Shown here: positions 43,026-51,139 of the stretch, piece after piece
How positions within the stretch are numbered: the first letter of the stretch is position 1
Layout: each line of letters opens with the position of its first letter
Assembly: GCF_002968335.2 (NCBI RefSeq)
Contig: NZ_CP134398.1
Span: forward strand, 1,922,001-1,986,000
Source of the DNA: Mycobacterium sp. ITM-2016-00316
GTDB taxonomy: Bacteria > Actinomycetota > Actinomycetes > Mycobacteriales > Mycobacteriaceae
Direction of reading: 5' to 3'
DNA length: 64,000 nt
Program-made: the position numbers and the translations under genes
Notes under the pieces: generated by a model
Databases searched by the model: none
What the model was told of the DNA's origin: nothing
What the model saw: only the letters and a program-made list of their open reading frames with translations

Positions 43026-44081
43026 ATGGACCGCTACGAATTGCGCAGGCTGGACTACAGCCTGACCGAGGACCACAAGGACCTGCAGGCCGCGTACCGG
43101 CAGTTCTTCAAGACGCATTCCGATATCGAGACCGTGCGCGCCGCCGAGGCCGGTGGATTCGACAAGAGTCTGTGGGAACGGTTGTGCAGCATGGGCGCAA
43201 CGACCATGGGCCTGCCCGAATCGGTCGGTGGTGACGGGGCCACGCTGGTCGACCTCACCCTGGTCGCCGAGGAGATCGGCCGCTACCTGGCTCCGGTACC
43301 GTGGATCGACCACGTGGTGGCCGCGCGGCTGCTGGCGCGCCTGAGCGCGCTGGCCGGTGATGACGCCGACGGCATCGTCGCGGGCACGACGTTGGTCGCG
43401 CTGGATGCACAACAGGTGGCGCCCTGTGGCCCGCGGCTGATTCCGGCCGGGGCGATTGCCGGGCAGATCATCGTCCGCGACGGTGACGACGTCGTGCAGC
43501 TCGGCTACTCCAGCCCGCCGGCCAAGGTGGACAATATCGGCAAGTTGCCGATGGCCTGGGTGGACCCGGCCGCGGCCGACAGCCGCGTGGTGCTGGCCAG
43601 TGGTCCCGGCGCCCTGGCTGAATATCAACGGGCACTGGATGAGTGGCGGCTGCTGACGGCGGCCGCGCTGGTCGGCCTGGTCGAGGAGACCATGACCATC
43701 GCCGCGGAATTCGCCAAGTCCCGCTACACCCTCGGCGTGCCGATCGGCACCCTGCAGGGCATCTCGCACCCGCTGGCCAATATCGCCATCACCGTGCAGA
43801 GCGGCCGTGGGCTGGCCCGGCGCGCGGCCTGGTTCCTCGACAACGAACCCGCGGAACGGCCCGAACTGGCGCCGTCGGCGTTCGTGTTCATGGCCGAGGA
43901 GGCCGCCAAGGCCGCCACGATGGCGGTGCACGTACAGGGCGGGCTCGGGGTGTCGGCCGAGGCCGCCGCCACCGCATACCTGGTCCGGGCCCGCGGCTGG
44001 GCGCTGGCCGGCGGCGACCCGGGCGCCACCGCAGTACACATCGCGCGGATCGTCACCGCGCGCGAAACGGCAGGGGTGTAA
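43026..44081 (+). CDS. Acyl-CoA dehydrogenase, partner subunit 1 of a heteromeric pair
   Basis: A 351-residue, shortened ACAD: helical N-domain (residues 1-110), a reduced middle domain with no clear FAD loop, and a C-terminal domain ending 'HVQGGLGVSAEAAATAYLVRA'. The short size and the directly following ACAD (44087) mark a heteromeric alpha-beta enzyme, like the pair at 3035-5383. It probably dehydrogenates a cyclic or branched acyl-CoA made by the synthetase of the same operon. Confidence 0.86.
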   Translation: MDRYELRRLDYSLTEDHKDLQAAYRQFFKTHSDIETVRAAEAGGFDKSLWERLCSMGATTMGLPESVGGDGATLVDLTLVAEEIGRYLAPVPWIDHVVAARLLARLSALAGDDADGIVAGTTLVALDAQQVAPCGPRLIPAGAIAGQIIVRDGDDVVQLGYSSPPAKVDNIGKLPMAWVDPAAADSRVVLASGPGALAEYQRALDEWRLLTAAALVGLVEETMTIAAEFAKSRYTLGVPIGTLQGISHPLANIAITVQSGRGLARRAAWFLDNEPAERPELAPSAFVFMAEEAAKAATMAVHVQGGLGVSAEAAATAYLVRARGWALAGGDPGATAVHIARIVTARETAGV

Positions 44082-44086
44082 GAGTC

Positions 44087-45262
44087 ATGGATTTCTCAGC
44101 AGTCGAACTGTCCGCGGAAGACAAGGCTTTCCAGACCGAGGCCCGTGAGTTCCTGGCGAGCGTGGTGACCGAGGACGTCATCCGCCGCGACCGCGAGACC
44201 GGTGACAACTTCGATGAGGGCGTGCATCTGGCGCTCGGCGCGGCCGGGTACCTGGAGAAGGAATGGAAGACCGAGGCCGACGGCGGGTTCAGCCGGGTGC
44301 GGCGGCGCATCTGGGAACTGGAGAAGCGCCGCGCCGAGGTGCCGTGGGTGACCTGGGGTACCACGTCGATGGTGGCGCGCTCGGTGGCCAAGTTCGCCCC
44401 CGACGAGATCCGCGATGAGGTGCTCCGCGGTGTCTTCGACGGCACGGTGCGACTGTGCCTGGGCTACACCGAGCCCGAGGGCGGCTCCGATGTCGCCACC
44501 TGCAAGACCCGCGCGGTGCGCGACGGTGACCAGTGGATCATCAACGGTTCCAAGATGTTCACCACCGGCGCGCACAACTGCTCGTACACCTTTCTGATCA
44601 CCAACACCGATCCGGACGCCCCGAAGCACAAGAGCCTCACCATGTTCCTGGTGCCGCTGGATCTTCCCGGCGTCGAGATCCAGGGCATCCGCACCGTCGA
44701 CGGTGACCGCACGAACATCGTGTACTACTCCGATGTCCGCGTCGACGACACCTACCGCCTCGGTGAGGTCAACGGCGGCTGGACGGTGGTGCGTGAACCG
44801 CTGGATGCCGAGCACGGTGCGGTCGCGGCCGCCGACGACGGGCTGGCCGACGTGGCGATCATGGCCCATCAGGCCGGTTTCATGATCGAGGCCGCCGACA
44901 ACGTCGCCGCCGTGGTGCAACGCTCGGGCGCCATCGAGGACGCATCGGTCGGATACCGCCTGGGCCGCAGCATCGCCCGCATCGAGGCATCGCTGTCCGC
45001 CCCGAGCATCTTCGGCCGGGTCGCGCTGGCCCAGACCATGCGTGATGTCGCACCCGACCTGATGGACGTCGCCGGGTCGGTGGCCGCACTGCCGATCGGC
45101 GCCGAGGGCGGTTTCGATGACCGCAGCGAGTACGTGTACCGGTTCGCGCCGCTGGTGGGGATCTACGGCGGGACGCTCGAGGTGTTCCGCAACATGATCG
45201 CCCAGCATGTGCTCGGGCTGGGTAAGCCCAACTACTCGGCGCCCAAGGTCAAGGCCTCGTAG
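44087..45262 (+). CDS. Acyl-CoA dehydrogenase, partner subunit 2 of a heteromeric pair
   Basis: A 391-residue ACAD with a good FAD loop 'CLGYTEPEGGSDVATC' and 'WIINGSKMFTTGA'. Near the C-terminus 'GIYGGTLEVFRNMIAQHVL' has Gly where homomeric ACADs carry the catalytic Glu (IYEGT). It begins 5 bp after its partner. I chose the ATG at 44087, since the open frame continues upstream only through the partner gene. It ends the operon; a long hairpin follows. Confidence 0.88.
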   Translation: MDFSAVELSAEDKAFQTEAREFLASVVTEDVIRRDRETGDNFDEGVHLALGAAGYLEKEWKTEADGGFSRVRRRIWELEKRRAEVPWVTWGTTSMVARSVAKFAPDEIRDEVLRGVFDGTVRLCLGYTEPEGGSDVATCKTRAVRDGDQWIINGSKMFTTGAHNCSYTFLITNTDPDAPKHKSLTMFLVPLDLPGVEIQGIRTVDGDRTNIVYYSDVRVDDTYRLGEVNGGWTVVREPLDAEHGAVAAADDGLADVAIMAHQAGFMIEAADNVAAVVQRSGAIEDASVGYRLGRSIARIEASLSAPSIFGRVALAQTMRDVAPDLMDVAGSVAALPIGAEGGFDDRSEYVYRFAPLVGIYGGTLEVFRNMIAQHVLGLGKPNYSAPKVKAS

Positions 45263-45325
45263 CGCCGAAACTGTATTCCGGAAGGGAAACTGCGAGCAGC
45301 AGCCCTCCGGAATACCGTTTCGGCG
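45263..45325. terminator. Long bidirectional hairpin between convergent operons
   Basis: Arms of 24 and 23 bases (45263-45286 and 45303-45325) pair with one mismatch and one bulge around a 16-base spacer: CGCCGAAAC...GGAAGGG against CCCTCCGGA...GTTTCGGCG. It begins right after the ACAD stop and ends just before the stop of the convergent amidohydrolase pseudogene, so it can terminate both. Confidence 0.7.
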
Positions 45326-45329
45326 AAGG

Positions 45330-46561
45330 TCAGGCGCGGGCCAGCACCGGTGGCTTGACGGCCTCGGGGTCCGGGTTGGCGATCGGGAGGCCCATGAACC
45401 GGCGGGCGTTGTCACCCATGAAATCGTAGGTGCGCCGGACGTCCATGCCCTCGGCGTAGCGCCAGAAACCCTTGGGCTCGGTAAGCCCCTCGGGATGCGG
45501 GTAGTCCGACCCGAACAGCACCTTGTCCCAGCCGACGGTGTCTACCACATCGGAGACGCAGCCCTCCCAGAACGGGCTGACCCAGATGTTGCGGCGGAAC
45601 ACGTCGTGCGGATGTTCGGGGAAGTTCTGCGGCATCTTCTTCTGCAGATCCTCGAAATCGTGGAACAGCGGGTAGATCCAGCCGCTGCCGTTCTCCACGC
45701 TGGCGACCCGCAGTCTGGGGAAGCGGGTGAAGGTTCCGTGGCAGATCAGCGCGGTGATCATATCGGCGATCTCGCGGTGCCCCAGCACCATCCAGCGGAA
45801 GGCGCTCTGCGTCATGAAGTTCTGGGTGTACGGCGGTTCCCACTTGCCGACGTAATCGTCCAGCGGTGGATAGCTGGCGTGCAGCACGATCGGCAGACCG
45901 GCCGCCTCCACATCGCGCCAGAACGGGTCGAACTCCGGAAGCGCGGGGGAGCGCCAGCCGTGCAGACCGTTCACCGGGCCCGGTTTGATCAGGGCCACCT
46001 TGGCGCCGTTCTCCAGCAGCCAGGCCAACTCACGCTGGGCGGCGTCCACCTCGGACAGGTTGATGATCGGGGTGGTGAACACCCGGTTCCGGTAGTTGAA
46101 GGACCAATGCTGAGAATCCACTCGTTGAGTGCGTGCACGATGGCCAGCGTCAGCGCCGGGTCATCGGCGCTGGAATGCTCGACCAGGCTGCCCAGCGTCG
46201 GGTAGTTCAATGCCTCGGTGACGCCCTGACGGTCCAATTCCTTGACCCGCGCCTCCGGCGTGCGGGTGGCCTCGGGCGCCTCGATGGCCTTGCCCTGCAT
46301 CTCGCGCAGCGTCAGGCCCTCGGTGTTCTCCCCGGCGAAGAACTTCTCATGAGCCCCCGGGGCAGCCACCCGCTCGAACGTCGGGTTCGGGATGAAATCG
46401 GTGACCCGGTTGTTGATCACGATCCTGGTCTGCCTGCCGAACTGCGCGTACTGCACTGCCCGGCTGTACTTCTCGGGCAGGAACTTGATCAGCGCATCGG
46501 CGGTTTCGTACATGTGCTGGTCGGCATCGAAGATCGGTGCGTCCCGGAACTGCTCGGTCAT
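45330..46561 (-). pseudogene. Frameshifted amidohydrolase (COG2159)
   Basis: Two overlapping frames together make one amidohydrolase. The N-part (46561 to ~46118) runs 'FDADQHMYETADAL' to 'VHALNEW'; the C-part (~46106 to 45330) runs from 'HWSFNYRNRVFTTPIINL' to the end, with 'LFGSDYPHPEG'. Both align end to end with the intact paralogue at 39314. Between the two Trp codons (CCA at 46104-46106 and 46118-46120) are 11 bases where 12 are expected, a single-base loss. It may be a true mutation or a sequencing error. It is third gene of the thiolase operon from 48139. If truly broken, the gene is dead. Confidence 0.82.
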
Positions 46562-46571
46562 CGGTTACCTC

Positions 46572-47717
46572 TCAGAGGGTCAGGACGGTGGCACCCGCGG
46601 TGCCGGGCGCGCCGTAGAGCTGGGCGAAACCGACCTTGGGTTCGCCGGGAACCTGGCGATCACCGGCCTCGCCGCGCAGCTGGCGCACCAGTTCGTGGAT
46701 CTGGCGCAGCCCGGACGCGCCGATCGGTTCGCCGTTGGCGATCAGGCCGCCGTCGGTGTTCACCGGCAGCGCGCCGCCGATCTCGGTGGCACCGTCGGCC
46801 AGCAGCTTCTCCTGGTCGCCGTGGGCGCAGAACCCGCATTCGGCCATGTGGATGATCTCGGCACCGGCGTCGGTGTCCTGCAGTTGCACCACGTCGACGT
46901 CTTCGGGTGCGACACCGGCCTTTTCGAATGCGGCACGCGCGGCGTACACCGTCGGGGCCACATCCTCCACCACCGGGGCGCAGGTGGTGTTCACCTCGTA
47001 GGCGCCGTAGCGGCGGGTGCGGACCTCGACGGCCCTCAGGTACACCGGTTTGGAGGTGTACTTGTGCGCCAGGTCGGCCCGGCACATCACCACCGCGGCC
47101 GCGCCTTCGTCGGGGGCGCAGAACATGTACTGGGTCAGCGGGTAGTTCAGCATGGTCGAGTTGAGGATGTCGTCCTCGGTGATGGGCTTGCGCCGGAAGG
47201 CGTTCGGGTTCAGGGCGCCGTTGCGCAGATTCTTGTTCGCCACCTTGGCCAGGGTGCGCGCCGAGATGTTGTGGTCGTGCAGGTAGCGGTTGGCCTTCAT
47301 GCCGAAGAACTGGGTGGTCAGGTACTGGCCGTTCTCGGCGTACCAGGCCGGCATGCCGACCAGACCCGGATCCTCGGTGAAGGCGCCGCGCGGGTGCTTG
47401 TCCAGCCCGACGGCGATCCCGATGTCGTAGTCGCCGAGGCGGATACCGTCCGCACACACCTTGGCCGCACTCGCTGCCGTCGCGCAGGCGTTGAAGACAT
47501 TGGTGAACGGGATGCCGGACAGCCCGACCATGCCCACGATGGCGTCCGGGTTGGCGACCGTCCAGCTGCCCCCGGTGGCGGCACCGATGTCCTTCCACTC
47601 GACCCCGGCGTCGTCGACGGCGGCGAAGATGGCGTCCACCCCCATCGCAAGAGCCGTTTTACCCTCGAACCGGCCGAACGGGTGCAGGCCGACTCCGATG
47701 ATCGCCACGTCGTGCAT
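46572..47717 (-). CDS. SCP-x type thiolase / Ltp-like aldolase partner
   Basis: A 381-residue thiolase-fold protein of the lipid-transfer group. The nucleophile Cys region 'NVFNACATAASAAK' is present, but the GHP motif is 'GEPIGASG' (His replaced by Glu) and the last motif is 'QLYGAPGTAG' without the second Cys. This pattern matches Ltp2-like retro-aldolases more than true thiolases. It is translated with the DUF35 protein upstream, whose start-side neighbour it directly abuts. Such pairs cleave a C-C bond of a hydroxyacyl-CoA in steroid side-chain degradation. Confidence 0.82.
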   Translation of the reverse strand: MHDVAIIGVGLHPFGRFEGKTALAMGVDAIFAAVDDAGVEWKDIGAATGGSWTVANPDAIVGMVGLSGIPFTNVFNACATAASAAKVCADGIRLGDYDIGIAVGLDKHPRGAFTEDPGLVGMPAWYAENGQYLTTQFFGMKANRYLHDHNISARTLAKVANKNLRNGALNPNAFRRKPITEDDILNSTMLNYPLTQYMFCAPDEGAAAVVMCRADLAHKYTSKPVYLRAVEVRTRRYGAYEVNTTCAPVVEDVAPTVYAARAAFEKAGVAPEDVDVVQLQDTDAGAEIIHMAECGFCAHGDQEKLLADGATEIGGALPVNTDGGLIANGEPIGASGLRQIHELVRQLRGEAGDRQVPGEPKVGFAQLYGAPGTAGATVLTL

Positions 47718-48139
47718 CAGGCTCCCTCTACCGGTGCGAACGCGAAGGTGATCAACTCGTCACCGTCGGCGTCGGTCGCGAACGGAATCATGGTCAGTGC
47801 GACCTGCATGCCGAATGTCAGCTTGGCCGGGTCGTTCTCGGTGAGCCGTCCCTCGACCCGCAGTACATCTCCGAGCTGGACGAGCCCGACACCGAACGGC
47901 ACGAAGTCCTTGCCGGTGGGTCCCTTGTAGGGCGGACCGGGCGGAAAGCCCTGGGTGGTCCAGGCGATCAGGGTGCCGCGCCGGGGCAGGTGCTCGGGGC
48001 TCATCGCGGCACTGCTGCAGCCGGGACAGCGCCGTTGCACCGGGAACGTCGTCGCGCCACAGGAGCCGCACCGGCTGCCGATCAGTGCGGGCTCGGCGTC
48101 GGGCCACGTCGAAATCTCTGCCGCCAGCGCTTTCTGCAT
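47717..48139 (-). CDS. DUF35 OB-fold protein with rubredoxin-like zinc ribbon
   Basis: A 140-residue protein. A zinc ribbon 'CGSCGATTFPVQRRCPGC' (CxxC-N11-CxxC) is at about residues 24-41, and an OB-fold follows ('GTLIAWTTQGF', 'PFGVGLVQLGDVLRVEGRL'). The family partners an SCP-x thiolase to bind acyl-CoA, as ChsH2 with Ltp2. It is the first gene of the minus-strand operon. Operator B lies 36 bp upstream. Confidence 0.86.
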   Translation of the reverse strand: MQKALAAEISTWPDAEPALIGSRCGSCGATTFPVQRRCPGCSSAAMSPEHLPRRGTLIAWTTQGFPPGPPYKGPTGKDFVPFGVGLVQLGDVLRVEGRLTENDPAKLTFGMQVALTMIPFATDADGDELITFAFAPVEGA

Positions 48140-48174
48140 TCAGGTCTCCTCGGGATCCGCGAACTGCTCGGGCC

Positions 48175-48193
48175 AACTGTAATTCTTACAGTA
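48175..48193. promoter_or_regulatory. Island operator B: AACTGTAA-TTC-TTACAGTA
   Basis: Perfect 7-bp arms ACTGTAA / TTACAGT with a 3-bp centre, between the divergent DUF35/thiolase operon (48139) and the aldehyde dehydrogenase (48248). It probably controls both directions. Confidence 0.8.
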
Positions 48194-48247
48194 GTGTATC
48201 TGGTGGTCGCCTCGGTGGTGACGGATTGCGGTGCGGGAGGTCTTCTG

Positions 48248-49783
48248 GTGGGTGAGGTCGCGGCGGTCACGACGAGCGTGGACCTCGGGTACCGGGCGGC
48301 GGGCCGGGCCGAGACGCGGATGCTCATCGACGGTGAGCTGACCGCCGCGGTCTCCGGTGCCGAGTTCGACAATGTCAGCCCGGCAACAGGTTTGGTGCTG
48401 GGCAGCACCACGGCGGCAGGTCCCGAGGACATGGACCACGCCATCGGTGCAGCCCGGCGCGCATTCGATGACAGCGACTGGTCGACCAACCGCGCACTGC
48501 GGCAGCGTTGCCTGCTGCAGCTGCAGAGTGCCATCGAAGCCGAAACCGAACAGCTGCGTGAGGAACTGATCGCCGAGGTCGGATGCCCGGCCATGACGAC
48601 GCAGAACGCGCAACTGGATTGGCCGCTCGCCGATGCGCTGCGCTACCCGGCCCGGCTGATCGACGAGTTCGAATGGGAGCGACGCCTCGACGGCGGCGGT
48701 CTGTTCGGCGAGCGCAACGCGCGCACCGTGGTCAAGGAGGCGGTCGGCGTCGTCGCCGCCATCACCCCGTCCAACTTCCCGATCGAAGTCATCCTCAACA
48801 AGCTCGGCCCGGCGCTGGCCGCCGGAAACACCGTGGTGCTCAAGCCCGATCCGAGCACCCCGTGGAATGCCACCCGGCTCGGGCGTCTGATCGCCGAGCG
48901 CACCGACATCCCGGCCGGGGTGATCAACGTGGTCCCCACCCCGTCCAATCAAGTGGCCGCGCTGCTCGGCACCGATCCCCGCGTGGACATGGTGTCGTTC
49001 ACCGGGTCGACCGCGGTGGGCAGGCATCTGATGCGGGTCGGCGCCGACACCATGAAGCGCACCTTCCTGGAACTCGGTGGCAAGTCCGCGATGATCGTGC
49101 TCGACGACGCCAACCCGGCACACATCATCCCCGGTGCCATCGGCGCCTGCGTGCACGCCGGTCAGGCATGTGCGGCGAATACCCGGATGCTGGTGCACCG
49201 CAGCCTGTTCGACGAGGCCGTCACCACTGTGATAATGGCTTTCGGTGGCGTGCCCGTCGGTGACCCGGTGCTGCCGACCACCCTGGTGGGTCCGCTGATC
49301 AGTGCGGCCCAGAAGCAACGGGTGCTCGATGCCATCGACGGCGCACGGCGCGACGGTGCCGAGGTCGTCGTCGGTGGCGGCATACCCGCGGGGCTGCCCG
49401 ACCACCTGGCCAATGGGCACTTCGTGGCGCCGACCGTGATCCTCGGCGCGCACCCGGGATCGTCCATCGCCCAGGACGAGGTGTTCGGCCCGGTGCTGGT
49501 GCTCATCCCGTTCGACGACGACGACGAAGCGGTGCGGCTGGCCAATGACAGCGCCTTCGGGCTGGCCGGCGCGGTGATGTCGAAGTCCCCGGAACGCGCC
49601 ATGGGTATCGCCCGGCGGATCAGGACCGGAGCCATCGGCGTCAACGGCGGCATGTACTACGGCGCCGACGCACCGTTCGGTGGGTACAAGAACAGCGGCG
49701 TCGGGCGGCAGTGCGGTATCGAGGGCTTCGCCCAGTACACCGAGACCAAGACCATCGGGTGGCGACTGCCCCGTCAGGCCTGA
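48248..49783 (+). CDS. NAD(P)-dependent aldehyde dehydrogenase
   Basis: A 511-residue aldehyde dehydrogenase. 'ITPSNFPIEVILNKLGPAL' and 'SFTGSTAVGRHL' (251-254 FTGS) bind cofactor; E275 in 'FLELGGKSA' and C308 in 'GQACAANTRM' form the active site. It oxidises an aldehyde to the acid that a synthetase can activate. I chose the GTG at 48248, because GGGAGG lies 7 bases upstream; an ATG at 48320 would cut into the N-terminal domain. Operator B is upstream. Confidence 0.9.
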   Translation: MGEVAAVTTSVDLGYRAAGRAETRMLIDGELTAAVSGAEFDNVSPATGLVLGSTTAAGPEDMDHAIGAARRAFDDSDWSTNRALRQRCLLQLQSAIEAETEQLREELIAEVGCPAMTTQNAQLDWPLADALRYPARLIDEFEWERRLDGGGLFGERNARTVVKEAVGVVAAITPSNFPIEVILNKLGPALAAGNTVVLKPDPSTPWNATRLGRLIAERTDIPAGVINVVPTPSNQVAALLGTDPRVDMVSFTGSTAVGRHLMRVGADTMKRTFLELGGKSAMIVLDDANPAHIIPGAIGACVHAGQACAANTRMLVHRSLFDEAVTTVIMAFGGVPVGDPVLPTTLVGPLISAAQKQRVLDAIDGARRDGAEVVVGGGIPAGLPDHLANGHFVAPTVILGAHPGSSIAQDEVFGPVLVLIPFDDDDEAVRLANDSAFGLAGAVMSKSPERAMGIARRIRTGAIGVNGGMYYGADAPFGGYKNSGVGRQCGIEGFAQYTETKTIGWRLPRQA

Positions 49784-49820
49784 CGCGCCAGCCAGGGCGG
49801 CCACCGGCGGCCAGTCACGC

Positions 49821-51044
49821 TCAGGTGATCGGCTCGAAGGTGACGGGTACGGCGGTGGGCGAGCGAAACGGTTGGCCGAAGATGTGGGGATCCCCGCTGG
49901 TGTCGAGCTTGAGATCGGTGACCCGGTTGAGCAGGCATTCGATGGCGACCCTGGTCTCCATCCGGGCCAGATGAAGTCCGAGGCAGGTGTGTTCACCGGC
50001 GGCGAAAGTAATGTGCGGCAGGCGCGTCCGGAAAATATCGAACTCCTCGGCCCGTTCCCAGCGGGACTCGTCGCGGTTGGCCGCGCCGATGCACACATCG
50101 ATGACGGCGCCGGCGGGCAGTTCGACACCGTCGAGTTCGGTGGCCACGCTCGCCGAACGCTGCACGGTGGTCAGCGGTGTCTCGTAGCGCAGGCCCTCCT
50201 CGATCGCCTGGCCGAGGAGCTCGTGGTCGGCCTGTACCGCGGCGAACTGATCGGGATGGGTCAACAACAGGTAGAGCAGATTGCCCGAGGACCGGAAGGT
50301 GGTCTCCAGCCCTGCCGGCAACAGCAACCGCAGGAACGAGTAGATCTCTTCGTCGGTGAGCTTTTCGCCCTCGACCTCGGCGGTCACCAGATCGCCGATG
50401 ATGTCGTCGGTGGGCGAAGACCGCCGCAGATCGATCTGGTTGACGAAGTAATCCTTCAGCGCCGCAGAGGCTTCGAAGGCGCGCTTGTACTTGACGTGGT
50501 AGCTGATCAACTCGACGGCCCGGGCGCGGAACCACGCGAGATCCTCTTCGGGCAGACCCAGCAGCTTGGAGATCACCCGGGTCGGGAACTCGAAGGTGAA
50601 GTCGCGGACCAGGTCCGCGCGACCGGTCTCGATGAACTCGTCGATGAGTTGTTCGCAGATGGGTCGGACGATCTCCGGCTCCCAGCGCTTCAGAGATTTC
50701 GCCTTGAAGGCCGTGGTGACCAGATTGCGGTGTGCGCGGTGCAGCGTGCCCTCCATCGCCAGGATGGACGGGCCGATGAACAGGCCGATGGTGTCGTCGT
50801 AGATCTTGGAATTGAACGACTTGCCGTCTCGGAAGATGGTGTTGACGGCGTCATAGGACACCGCCGCGTACTGGTTCGCGGGCCGGAATTCGTCCGGGGT
50901 CTTGGACCAGTCCATGACACTGCCCGCGAAGACGCCGTGCCGGGCGCGGTGTGCGGCGAAGAACGGGTACGGGTCGCGGAGCAGGTTGAACGAGTCGCCC
51001 AAGTCCGCCAGTAGGTCGTTTTCGCCCTGCGTCTGGCTGTCCAC
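49821..51044 (-). CDS. Cytochrome P450
   Basis: A 407-residue bacterial P450. The heme ligand is C354 in 'FAAGEHTCLGLHLARME', the ExxR motif is in 'EEGLRYETPL', and the I-helix 'LLPAGLETTFRS' has Glu where AGxDTT is common. It hydroxylates a lipophilic substrate with electrons from a ferredoxin; FprB-like partners are plausible. I chose the GTG at 51044, preceded by AAGGCAGG; a GTG at 51068 also exists. It is alone on the minus strand, with operator C and a second inverted repeat upstream. Confidence 0.9.
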   Translation of the reverse strand: MDSQTQGENDLLADLGDSFNLLRDPYPFFAAHRARHGVFAGSVMDWSKTPDEFRPANQYAAVSYDAVNTIFRDGKSFNSKIYDDTIGLFIGPSILAMEGTLHRAHRNLVTTAFKAKSLKRWEPEIVRPICEQLIDEFIETGRADLVRDFTFEFPTRVISKLLGLPEEDLAWFRARAVELISYHVKYKRAFEASAALKDYFVNQIDLRRSSPTDDIIGDLVTAEVEGEKLTDEEIYSFLRLLLPAGLETTFRSSGNLLYLLLTHPDQFAAVQADHELLGQAIEEGLRYETPLTTVQRSASVATELDGVELPAGAVIDVCIGAANRDESRWERAEEFDIFRTRLPHITFAAGEHTCLGLHLARMETRVAIECLLNRVTDLKLDTSGDPHIFGQPFRSPTAVPVTFEPIT

Positions 51045-51075
51045 GCGTGCTACCTGCCTTCGTGCCACCGGTTCG

Positions 51076-51094
51076 TACTGTAATCCTTACAGTA
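51076..51094. promoter_or_regulatory. Island operator C: TACTGTAA-TCC-TTACAGTA
   Basis: The best copy: perfect 8-bp arms with a 3-bp centre. It lies in the divergent space between the P450 (51044) and the aldehyde dehydrogenase (51140). It defines the consensus used for the other sites. Confidence 0.82.
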
Positions 51095-51110
51095 ACACGT
51101 CCCATGTTAC
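51092..51110. promoter_or_regulatory. Inverted repeat GTAACA-N7-TGTTAC
   Basis: Six-base perfect arms with a 7-base centre, overlapping the end of operator C by 3 bases and ending 29 bp before the aldehyde dehydrogenase start. It could be a second regulator site in the same promoter region, for instance for catabolite or substrate control. Confidence 0.4.
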
Positions 51111-51139
51111 CGTGAGGACTACCGGAGGGAGTTCAGGAA

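Noticed and set aside
48320..48322. ATG at 48320 as the start of the aldehyde dehydrogenase
   Set aside because: The GTG at 48248 has GGGAGG at ideal spacing and gives a longer, in-frame N-terminus; the ATG has no comparable site.
48140..50128. 662-codon minus-strand frame opposite the aldehyde dehydrogenase
   Set aside because: The plus-strand aldehyde dehydrogenase has intact catalytic residues and a good start; the opposite frame has no recognisable domain.
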